From assembly GCF_000151315.2 (NCBI RefSeq), contig NW_011887292.1, forward strand, positions 3,378,717-3,396,000: a stretch of 17,284 bases of DNA, written 5' to 3'. The DNA is from Capsaspora owczarzaki ATCC 30864. Taxonomy: Eukaryota; Opisthokonta; Filasterea. The notes beneath the pieces are model-generated. The model searched no databases. It saw only the letters and a list, made by a program, of their open reading frames with translations, and was not told the DNA's origin. Below, in pieces: positions 1 through 8,241 of the stretch (position 1 is the stretch's first letter; each line of letters begins with the position of its first letter). Made by a program: the position numbers and the translations under genes.

Positions 1-1248
1 CGCGTTGCGTTAGAATAAAGCATCTGTGGCAAAAAAAAAAGCAAGGGGGGGGGGGAGGACAACGACTCGAGTTGTGAGCAACACAATCCAATGTAAAGTA
101 AAGGAGACACCAGTTTCGGAAAAAGAAGTCAGCCTGACAACGTCCATGTCTGCACCATACCTCTCGCAGTCGGCATCATTGGCAAGCACGAAGCCAGTCG
201 GAATGGAGGGCACATTGGGGGACGTGGCCGAGGTCTGGTGGTGGTGCTGAAGCAACAGGTCCAGCACTTCTGTCGTCTTGCTTCCAGGAGCAGCACACAT
301 GTCGAGCACAGCGTGGTGCGATTCTACCTGCAACAGCAGTGGCGGGATCATGGAGACTTCCTCCTGCCTGACGATGGCACCGTCGGTGGCAGCGTTCATC
401 AGGAAATGGCGCAGAGGCTCGTGCTGGACAGACGACGCAAGTCCTCGTGTCGACAGTGCTAGCCGCCATGCCAGCGGCTCTTCAGACACCTCTGGATGCA
501 ACGGGTACCACGAGATGGGCTGTGGCAGGTCACGCAGCATTCTGGCTGAATCCGCCTTTTCCTGCTCCAGCATTGAGCGCAATTGCTGGCAGCGTTGGCT
601 CAAGGTGGCGCTTGTCGTCTGAGCGATGGATGGATTGGATGCGTTGATCCGGAATGACGACGGGAGTGGCTGGTTGACAGTCGCCCAGAATGCCGCCCAA
701 TCCTCCTGGCTGATTGTCTCCTGGCCTCACACAACAACAACAACAACAACACACCAGCATCGTGAATAACAAGACCTTCTACAACAACAATCGTACCACT
801 TGGTTATGGCCTCCGACAAGGCTTATCAGAGTCGGCAAGCAGCTGTTACATGGTAAAAGTCGTGGTAACATGTGCTGCTCTTCCATGCGCCAGGTGGACC
901 CGGCGGGGTTTCGTCATCCGCGTCAGTCCCGCTCGTGCTCGCGTCAGCAACGACCATTGGCTCCACGGAGGGTTCTTGGCGCTTGGATGGACACCCTCCT
1001 GCTGCTGCTACAGGTGCAGGTGCAGTAGCAACACGAGTCAACCCGTCGACGACAGCGGTCTTGCTCTCGTTGGCTGCGACGGCGTTGTCTGTGATTGGGA
1101 TGACCATCCAAGGCGACGTTCCGCACTCAAAGTCCATGTACGCAGTCGCAGGCACCAGCATCGGCGGCGACAGCTCGCCCAGCGGCAGCGTGTCTGCCTC
1201 GAGCGCGATCTGCTCGAACGGTTGAGGTCGGTTGGCAATCCGCTTCAT
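1..1248 (-). CDS. NSUN2: NSUN2/Trm4-like RNA cytosine-5 methyltransferase, N-terminal part (3' end off window)
   Basis: Family role: SAM-dependent methyltransferase that makes 5-methylcytosine in tRNA and other RNAs, mainly in the nucleus. Model on the minus strand: exon 1 1248-850 (133 codons), exon 2 720-161, exon 3 from 23 leftward off the window. Introns 849-721 (gtaaca...cag) and 160-24 (gtatgg...cag) join in frame. Exon 2 carries the NSUN2 hallmarks in order: an EDWAAFW...QPLPSSFRI block, LPQPISWYP, RQEEVSMIPPLLL, the SAM-binding motif LDMCAAPGSKT (about 275-308) and GFVLANDAD. Across the second splice the protein continues ERCFILTQR, where NSUN2 has a similar RCYLL stretch. The catalytic cysteines would lie beyond the left edge. 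The first about 120 residues are acidic, Ala/Pro/Thr-rich and not family-conserved, but codon use there looks coding. The exon 1-2 junction (DFYH joined to ETISQ) is less certain than the second one. The start ATG at 1246-1248 is the likeliest, although the upstream frame stays open for a short way. Confidence 0.85.
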
Positions 1249-1396
1249 TCCTGTATCAACGACTGACCTTGGATGATGGCAAAAACATCAACGACAATGG
1301 ACAAGCACTGTAATATGAATTTCTGAGGAACTGGCTGAGACAGTGCCCAGAACACTCAGAACACTCAGTCTTCCCTTTCCTTTCTTTGTCCCCACA
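1249..1396. promoter_or_regulatory. Shared upstream region of divergent NSUN2-like and VMA21-like genes
   Basis: Only 148 nt separate the two start codons, so both promoters and 5' UTRs must lie here or overlap the genes. Visible content: a near-tandem cagaacactcagaacactc repeat around 1349-1367, then a pyrimidine-rich stretch (about 1369-1392) just before the VMA21 ATG that could hold its transcription start. I see no TATA box. Calling it a bidirectional promoter is inference from gene arrangement. Confidence 0.5.
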
Positions 1397-2136
1397 ATGT
1401 CAACTCAGCCAAGCACGTCTGCCGCTGCATCGCCTGTGCCTGTGACAGCCGGCATCGTGAACGCCTTCCAGTGAGTTGTCGTCGTTCTTGAGAACGCAAG
1501 GGACTGTTCGCTCTTGTTGATGCGCTTTGACCAAACAGTGGTCCTTGTTGATGACACGGCGCGCCATTCAGCCTCGTGCAGTTTGTTCCCCTGGAGCGAG
1601 TGAATGCAGCAGCAGCAGATCTGGTCGTTGTCTGCCGTCCGTGGGGTGTGGATGTGCATTGTTAGCTGCACTCACAGCACACTCACACAAAGCGCGCTGA
1701 CTCGTGTCGTTTTCGTCTTGTGTTCCTGTGGGTGTTTGCATTCAGTCGCGTCGAGCCTGGAGTCTTGAGGACGCTGCTCATCTTCACGTTCGCCATGATC
1801 GTCGCCCCAATTGGAATGTACTACTTTGCTGCGGCTATTGCTGAACGTAAGAATCCGCGCATGTCGCACGCTGTTGTACTGAGAAACCCCAAAAGTCTCC
1901 CCCAAAAATCTCACCTGCTCGCTCAATAATATGAATCTCATCCCACTTCGGTGGTATGTCTTGATAACTACACGACAGAGGCGGAAGCAAGCATGCCACA
2001 TATTGTCGGTGCCATCGCGGCAGTGGTGGTCGTTCAAATCGTGATGGCCGCGTTTGTCGTTGTCGCCCTGCGCGAGGACAAGAATACTGCTGCAACCTCC
2101 TCCGCCAATCCAGCAGACAAGCCGAAAGCTCAATAA
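1397..2136 (+). CDS. VMA21: VMA21-like vacuolar ATPase assembly factor
   Basis: Family role: small two-pass ER membrane protein that chaperones assembly of the V-ATPase Vo sector. Three exons: 1397-1470, 1746-1846, 1979-2136. Introns are 1471-1745 (gtgagt...cag) and 1847-1978 (gtaaga...cag). The spliced frame gives 110 residues and ends at TAA 2134-2136. Membrane segment 1 is about residues 33-56 and contains LRTLLIFTFAMIVAPIGMYY, which closely follows the VMA21 pattern LKTLLxFTxxMIxxPIGxY. Membrane segment 2 is about 67-89 (IVGAIAAVVVVQIVMAAFVVV). The N-terminus is Ser/Thr/Ala/Pro-rich and cytosolic, and the tail is polar, ending KPKAQ. I see no clear dilysine ER-retrieval signal like that of yeast Vma21, and family tails vary. 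Length fits the family (human about 101). Splice phases (2, 1) are consistent. Confidence 0.9.
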
Positions 2137-2193
2137 AACGCTCAAATCGTTGCCCCTCTTTTGCCATGTACGAGTCGAAAAAAAAATCAAACA

Positions 2194-2199
2194 AATAAA
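2194..2199 (+). terminator. Polyadenylation signal AATAAA for the VMA21-like gene
   Basis: A canonical AATAAA lies 58 nt after the VMA21 stop codon, on the gene's strand. A second AATAAA overlaps the stop codon itself (2132-2137) and could be used instead. No AATAAA is seen on the minus strand for the convergent eIF5B gene in the 195 nt between the two stops. Confidence 0.5.
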
Positions 2200-2331
2200 T
2201 ACACCATGCACGACAAGAATGTTGTCATATCATGTTTGTACTTTGCTGAACGACCGAAACGCAAAACAGCAGTCATTCAAATCAAAAACAGAACAAGGCT
2301 GAGATGTCTGACAGTTGCTCAGTGAGCGACC

Positions 2332-3028
2332 TTAAAAGACATCAAGAATCTTCTTGAGAGTGATGACAAGAGCCCAGTCGTCTTTGGTCATTTCATCGCG
2401 GAAATACTGCTTCATGCAGTCGATGGACTCACGAGAAATCTGCACAGAGGGAAGAGGATGAATGAGAATTGTTTCCTCTCAGAATCAAACAAGAAAAAGG
2501 GGGGGGGAGAGAAGAAAAAAAACTACGTACGCGGCTCACGAGCTCATCCTTCTCGTCAAAGTGACGGCCAAACATCTTGGGTGCATCGCCAGTGGTGTTG
2601 TCAATCTTGATGCAGACGGTTGCACCGCGTCGGGCTTCTTGCAATGGATGGTCTTGGTCGATTTGGATGCCGGTGATGGTGCCAATGAACAGCTTCTCCT
2701 TGGACGGCACGACCAACGGGGTGCCGACCTTGATGACGCCGTCCAAAACATCCACACCAATAACGATGGGGTCGCGCTTGTTGAAAACGCTGTCAGCCAG
2801 CACGCGGAGACGCGAAGGGAAGACGGCGAGATGACGGTTTTCATCCTTGGCCTTCTGCTTGAGCTGCTCCATGTACGCGGTGAACTGGTCAAAGAGGTGA
2901 TAGATGATATCGGCGGTGAAAATCTTGATGCTTTCCTTGTCGGCAAACTCTCGAACTTCCTTGTCGACCTTGACATCGAACGCCATGATGATGGCATACC
3001 TGCGACAAGAGGGAGGGAGGGAGAGAGA

Positions 3029-3088
<60 letters not shown>

Positions 3089-6000
3089 GAGAGAGAGAAA
3101 AGAGGACAACCCAATGAGAACAAGGCTTGAAAACACCAAAGCACAGAGCCATAACAACGACAACAACAACAACAACACCACCACCAAAACCAAAAACACC
3201 ACCCTTCCATTCAACATACGTGGGATCCTTCTCCAGCTGAACCTTCGCACGCATGACGTCCTTGCGATGCACGGGACCCACGGAGACGGCAGAAACGGGA
3301 ATCTTGGAGGTGCGGAGGAACTCCATGAGGGCCTCGAGAGCACCGAGGGTAGACGCCTGGACGAGCACACCACGGTCGACCGTCTTGATTTGATTGAGCG
3401 AGCGGGCGAGATCAGCAGTGACGTCCTCCTTGAGCACCTCGACTTCGTCTTCGTCGTAGGCAATGTACAGCTGGGTGCCAGCAACAACGTGCTCGAGATT
3501 CTTGGCTGAAAGCTTGACGCCTTGCGCAGCCTTGACCTCCTTGGCATTCGTGTACTGCGACTTGACGCGCAGCTCGCGCAGCGGTTGAGGCATGAGCAGC
3601 GCTTTGATGGGCGAGACGATCGGCCCGTCGGTACCGCAGGCGACCATGGTGTCACCCTCACGGATGATGCCGTTAGAAAGAATAACATCGATCGTATGGC
3701 CGAAACCAGGGGTGACCTTGACTTCGAGCACCGTGCACTGGACTTCGGGCGAGAAGGCCAGGCGTTCCTTCATCAGACGCTGGGTCAGCGAGACGAGCAG
3801 CATGAGCAGGTCGGGAATGCCCTCGCCAGTGTGCGCAGAGGTCGGCACAAGCGAGACGTACTTGCGGTAGTCCTGGTTGTTGTAGTAGAGCGCAGCGTTC
3901 AGGCCTTGCTCGGCGAAGGCGAGAATCGCCTGTTGCGAGCGCTCGGCAAACTCCTTCGCGGCAGACTGCTTTTGGCGCTTGAGCGAGTCCTGGAACGGGT
4001 TGTCGGGAGTCGCTTGCCAGTCGTAAATGCGATCCACCTTGTTCAGCGCGACGACGAACGGCGTCTTCATCTTTTTGAGCAGGTTGATGGATTCGATCGT
4101 CTGCGGCTCCAAGCCGTGCATGATATCAACGACAAGAATCGCAATGTCGCACAAGGACGAGCCGCGCGAGCGCAGGTTGCTGAACGACTCGTGACCGGGC
4201 GTGTCAATGATGAGCAGACCGGGCACCTTGATGTCCGTCACGACAGAGTCCTTGAGCTCCTTCAGGCGCTTGGTCTGGTCCTCAATCGTGGACATTGGGA
4301 AGTAGGAGGCACCAATCTGCTGGGTGATGCCACCAGCTTCGCCGGATTGCACGTTGGTGTGGCGAATCTTGTCCAACAGCTTGGTCTTGCCAGTGTCGAC
4401 GTGGCCAAGAACGCAGCAGATCGGCGAGCGAAGGTTGTCGGACGACTTGAGCTCAGTGTTGGCGGCACGGCGCGCGTCAATGCGAGCACGCGCAGCTTCC
4501 ATGCGGGCTTGTCGGGACTTGGTGTCGATCGCTGCCACGACTGCATCGGAAGAAGTGGAGGCGGTGTCGCTGGCTGCGGAGGTGGAAGCAGCGGACGTGG
4601 CAGCAGCAGCAGCAGCAGCAGCAGCGGACGCCTCAGGGGTGGCCGCGGCGAGCTTCTCGTCGATGGCGCTCTCCCAGTCGTCGCGATCCCAGCTGTCGGC
4701 AGGCTCCTCGGCAGCCTCGGCCAAAGGCTCTCCGTCTTCTGCCTCGTCGCGGGTGTCGGGGGTCATGGGCTCCGAAGCATTGGCAGATGCAGAGGTGGAT
4801 GAGGCGCTCGCAGCAGGCTTCTTCTTTTTGGTGGAAACCAACTTGGAGCGCTTCTTGTCTGAAGGGGCAGCAGCAGCAGCAGCGGCGGCGTCGGCTTCGT
4901 CAGCATCGGCCGCGGTAGAGGTGGCAGCAGCAGCAGCAGCAGCAGCAGCGTCATCGCCGACGGGTAGCTGAACGTGGCCCTGGGCCTTCATGGATTCGAG
5001 CAGGACTTGCTGGCGAGCCACACGCTCCTTTTCAGTCTTGGACAAGAGCTTGCCCTCGCGACGCAAGCGCTCCTTCTTTTCCTTCTCCTTTTCCTTCTTG
5101 ATGCGCTTGCGCTCCTCCTCGCGAGCCTCCTCCTCTAGTCGGACGCGCTCGGCTTCTGCCTCGATGCGAGCGCGCTCTTCCTCTTCTTTTCGAATGCGCT
5201 CCTCTTCAATCTTGAGCGCCTCGAGAGCCTCTTGGACGCGACGAACAGCTGCGTTGCTCTTCTTGCCTGCAGGCTCGGCAGGAGCACCGCCGGCGGCAGC
5301 CTTCTCCTTCTGCTTCTTCTTTTTCTTCTTCTCGCGCTCCTTCTTCTTGTCAGCGGCCGACATGCCAGCGGTGGCTTCGTCGTCGTCTTCATCGTCGTCA
5401 TCGGCGGCGGGTGCGGCTGACGATGATGGCAGGTCTGGCTTGGGGGCTGCGGTGGCGTCTGGGGTTGCCGGTGCGGGCGAGTTCAGCTTGATTTCAGAAA
5501 TGGCAGCAGCCAGCAGGGCGTCCTCGTCCTCGTCGTCTGCTGCTCCTTTGCCCTTCTTGCCCTTCTTCTTCTTGCTGTCCTTGCCGGCCGGTGCAGGTCG
5601 GTTGGCGTTGGCTTCCTCGATGGCCTTGGCGAGCATGGCTTCCTCATCCTCGTCATCCCCAGCAGCAGACTTGCCCTTCTTTTTCTTGTTGCTGTTATTG
5701 TTCGAGGAGGCTGCTGCAGGCTTGGCCGCGGGCTCTGATGCAACTGGTTTGACCTCGACAAAGCCATCCTCGTTGGATTCGTCGTCCTCGTTGTCATTGT
5801 CGTCGTCATCGTCCTTCATCATGCCACCGTCGTCATCTTCGTCGGCCAAAAAGGCAAAGCCCGACCCTGCGACGGCAGGCTTCTTGGCGGCAGGCTTCTT
5901 GGCGGCGGCTTGGGCAGGCTTGGCTTTGGGCTGTGCCTTGGCCGCTGCTGCTTTGGCGGGCGAAGGTGCAGCGGCGGCAGCAGCAGTCGCTTTCTTGGCG

Positions 6001-7499
6001 ACTGGCTTTTCATCTTCGGACGACTCTTCGCTGCTGTCGTCGGACGAGGAGGCGGCCTTCTTCTTGGGAGCAGGCTTTGCGGCGGGAGCGGCAGCCTTCG
6101 CAGCAGGGGCAGCAGCCTTGGCGGGCGCCTTCTTGGGTGCAGGCTTCTCGTCCTCGGATGACTCTTCTTCAGAGCTGCTCTCCTCTTCGGATGAGGACGC
6201 GGCCTTCTTTTTCGGTGCAGCGGGCTTGGCAGCGGGAGCGGCAGCCTTGGCAGCGGGAGCGGCAGCCTTCTTGGGCGCAGGCTTTTCGTCTTCCGAAGAC
6301 TCATCGCTGCTATCAGACTCTGCCTTCTTGGCGGCAGCAGCAGCAGCAGGCTTGGCGGCAGACTTGGCAGCTGGAGCAGGAGCCTTGCTGACAGCCTTGG
6401 CGGCAACCGGCTTCTTTGCGGGAGCTTCGTCCTCAGACTCTGAAGAGGTGGACTCGCTGTCGTCGGAATCGGCCGCAGCAGGCTTCTTGGGTGCAGCCTT
6501 TGCAGGAGCAGCAGGAGCAGCAGCAGCAGCAGTCGCCTTGGTGTTGAGAATGCGCTTGTGGCTGCGATCGTCGCCAGTTGTGTCATACGCCGGGGCCTTC
6601 GTAGCAGCAGCAGCAGCCTGTTTGCTGGGCATGGGAGGCACAACAGCCGAGGACTGGATGGGCTTGCCGCGGTAAATCTCCTCGCGCACAAACTTTTCGT
6701 CGGCATCTTCGCCGTCCGAGGACTCGCTCTCGTCCTCATCGCTGTCCTCGGTCGCCTCGCTCTTTGAGTTGCTGTTGCGCTGCTTCTTCTTTTGCGCAGG
6801 CGTCTTTTTCTGGATGGGCAGCGGGGTGACCTTGGGCATGCCAGAGTCACCGTCCTCGTCCTCGCCTTCCTCTTCGACGCGATGTTGGCTGTTGGGCTTG
6901 TTTGCAGACTTTTTGAGGGCTACCAAGTCCTCCTGGATGTCATCATCCCTGTTTGTTTCAGGATGACAAAAAAGCGCGCATACAAAAGTGAGAGACGATG
7001 GAAATCAACGACAAGTGAATGGAATGGTGAAGAGACGTGCTTGCTCACTCCCGCGTCTCGCATGTCCATGTCGATAATCCAAATAAGTTTTGCAAACACA
7101 AAGACTGGATCCTTGAAGTACGAATTTGGATGGTAAAACCAAAGGCACTACTGTGCAATGGTGTTGCAATCTGCAGCCAATGTCATCATCACACAATTGC
7201 TGCGACCTCAACCTTCCGCCATTCTTCCTACATTGAGCCAGTTTGCTGTTTTTTTTCTCTTTCAAACCGGTGGAGGCTTTTGTGTGCACCCAAGCCCGAG
7301 CCCAAGCCTGAGTCTTGCGCGTTGTATGAAGGAACAATGAAGGAGGCCGTATTGCCGTCCTGCCACTGCCAAACGCAACAACGGCGTCCAACAAAAAAAA
7401 CTCGCAACTGATTTCTTTTTTGGCAAAGAGTCCACCTGTGATGGTGGCGCATGAGTGGCTGAAGCATCCACTTCCTCGTCGTCGTTGTCGTCGTTGTCG

Positions 7500-7536
<37 letters not shown>

Positions 7537-7949
7537 GGTTTCCATTGGCTTTTGGCTGGAAAACGAAGACACGCGGCCTTTTTCTTTTTTTCCAACTTGC
7601 TTCACTTCAATCGTCCGTCGCCAACCCCACATTGCACGACTCGCGCTTGCAATCTCGGTGGCAACGTGCAGCCAGAACACGACTGTCCATACGCGTGCTG
7701 GACCATGCCGTTGAGCCACAGCCAGCGAGCGAACGAACGTGGTGCGAAAGCAAGAAAAAAAAAAAAAGTGGACGCCATCTCCTGCTGCAAGAACGGGCCC
7801 CGTCACACACACACACCCAACACCGCTCAGCTGTGGTGTCAGAGCAGGAGTTACTGCCGAGCCGCGCGGGGGTTGAAGGAGCGGGGAGTCGGCCATTGCA
7901 TTTTGTATTACCAATCGTCAGAGTTCTTGCGACCACCTCGCTTGCCCAT
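2332..7949 (-). CDS. EIF5B: Translation initiation factor eIF5B (IF2-type GTPase)
   Basis: Family role: cytosolic GTPase that promotes joining of the 60S subunit and stabilises initiator tRNA. Four exons on the minus strand: 7949-7912, 6948-3220, 2999-2531, 2439-2332; introns 963, 220 and 91 nt, all GT-AG. The spliced frame gives 1,447 residues. Exon 1 encodes [12 protein letters not shown] plus two bases; exon 2 completes W and continues [13 protein letters not shown], matching the MGKK...DDIDLDAL start of other eIF5Bs. Residues about 20-840 are a charged low-complexity tail with Lys/Ala/Ser/Glu repeats, then a K/E-rich helical stretch. GTPase motifs: GHVDTGKT at 861 (4383-4406), DTPGHE at 928, NKVD at 982, SAHTG near 1050. 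Domain II, the IF2-like domain and the C-terminal helical domain follow; the end matches the family ([26 protein letters not shown]). The exon 2-3 junction restores [15 protein letters not shown]. The protein is longer than human (about 1,220) because of the N-terminal tail. Confidence 0.95.
3008..3102. repeat. GA/CT microsatellite inside eIF5B intron 2
   Basis: The stretch is almost entirely G and A on the plus strand, with an uninterrupted (GA)n run at about 3033-3085 (53 nt), then a TGA break and more GA. On the eIF5B sense strand this is a (CT)n tract just upstream of the acceptor AG (3001-3000), so it acts as an exceptionally long polypyrimidine tract. The repeat has no stop codons in some frames, so long false reading frames (SLSLSL) run through it on both strands. 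Confidence 0.9.
3153..3177. repeat. CAA/GTT triplet run in eIF5B intron 2
   Basis: A short run of CAA triplets on the plus strand, reading GTT on the eIF5B sense strand. It sits in the same 220-nt intron as the GA/CT repeat. Similar runs occur in other non-coding parts of this window. Confidence 0.8.
5939..6470 (-). repeat. Nopp140-like acidic-serine / Lys-Ala-Pro repeats in eIF5B N-terminal tail
   Basis: Within eIF5B residues about 155-350, four serine/acidic clusters (starting near residues 173, 224, 265 and 314) each end in a Glu/Asp-rich piece followed by a basic KPAPKK-like piece, separated by Ala/Lys/Pro spacers such as [15 protein letters not shown]. Alternation of CK2-type acidic serine clusters with basic Lys/Ala/Pro spacers is the layout of the nucleolar phosphoprotein Nopp140/NOLC1. 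It is a compositional resemblance, not proof of shared origin. Confidence 0.7.
6949..7911 (-). other. eIF5B intron 1 (963 nt), no other gene seen
   Basis: The donor is gtaatac at 7911-7905 and the acceptor acag ends at 6949. It holds an uninterrupted T34 on the plus strand (7502-7535; A34 in the eIF5B pre-mRNA), an adjoining GTC/GTT triplet stretch (about 7477-7500), and a short CA run near 7805. Long open frames on both strands here consist mostly of homopolymer translation (poly-F, poly-K) and have no recognisable domain. I see no RNA gene. Confidence 0.75.
7502..7535. repeat. T34 homopolymer (A34 on eIF5B sense strand)
   Basis: Thirty-four consecutive T bases lie inside eIF5B intron 1. 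It is comparable with T22 at 11932-11953, T22 at 16025-16046 and A39 at 16471-16509, all non-coding. The true length may differ from the assembled one because such runs are error-prone. Confidence 0.9.
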
Positions 7950-8241
7950 GATGATGATGGCTTCTGTGAGCAACAAATAAATGAATGAAAAAAAGGGGGG
8001 GGTGGGTTGAAATTGAATAACGAAATGAAATAGTGGAATAGTTGAAGCAGCAGTCGATGATGAGGATGAGGGGCAAACAAAGCCATTGCACAACACAGCA
8101 TGCAGCCAAGAACAACACAATGCCCAGTCAGTCGTTACTCGACATCATTCGTCATTTTGTTGTTGTGCTCATCCTTTAGTATTAGATCAATTATTCTTAT
8201 TCATCACTTGGTCGCTGGACTCTTCTAGTCTGCCAAACCAA
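7950..8241. promoter_or_regulatory. Shared upstream region of divergent eIF5B and BRAP genes
   Basis: There are 292 nt between the eIF5B start codon (7949, minus) and the BRAP start codon (8242, plus), so this interval must contain both 5' UTRs and probably both promoters. It includes a G-rich patch (about 7996-8006), the near-repeats caacacagca and caacacaatg at about 8091-8121, and a T/A-rich stretch at 8156-8206. No unambiguous TATA box is seen. Function is inferred from the head-to-head arrangement. Confidence 0.5.

Noticed and set aside
850-1266. Plus-strand frames (138 and 117 residues) opposite NSUN2-like exon 1
   Set aside because: The minus frame has better codon use and splices in phase to clear NSUN2 sequence; the plus frames lack any domain.
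2889-3219. eIF5B main exon reading on through intron 2 as an SLSLSL-type tail
   Set aside because: The frame is open only because the CT repeat has no stops. Splicing 3219-3000 with gtatgt and cag restores the conserved [15 protein letters not shown] stretch.
4990-6675. 561-residue Ser/Ala-rich open frame on the plus strand opposite eIF5B (also 3522-4802)
   Set aside because: It mirrors Lys/Ala/Glu-rich, GC-biased eIF5B codons; no independent domain or start context is seen.
7228-7914. Minus-strand METQKKKK frame as the first exon of eIF5B
   Set aside because: Its lysines come from the A34 homopolymer and its possible donor (gtggac) is weak. The exon at 7949-7912 fits phase, donor and family sequence far better.
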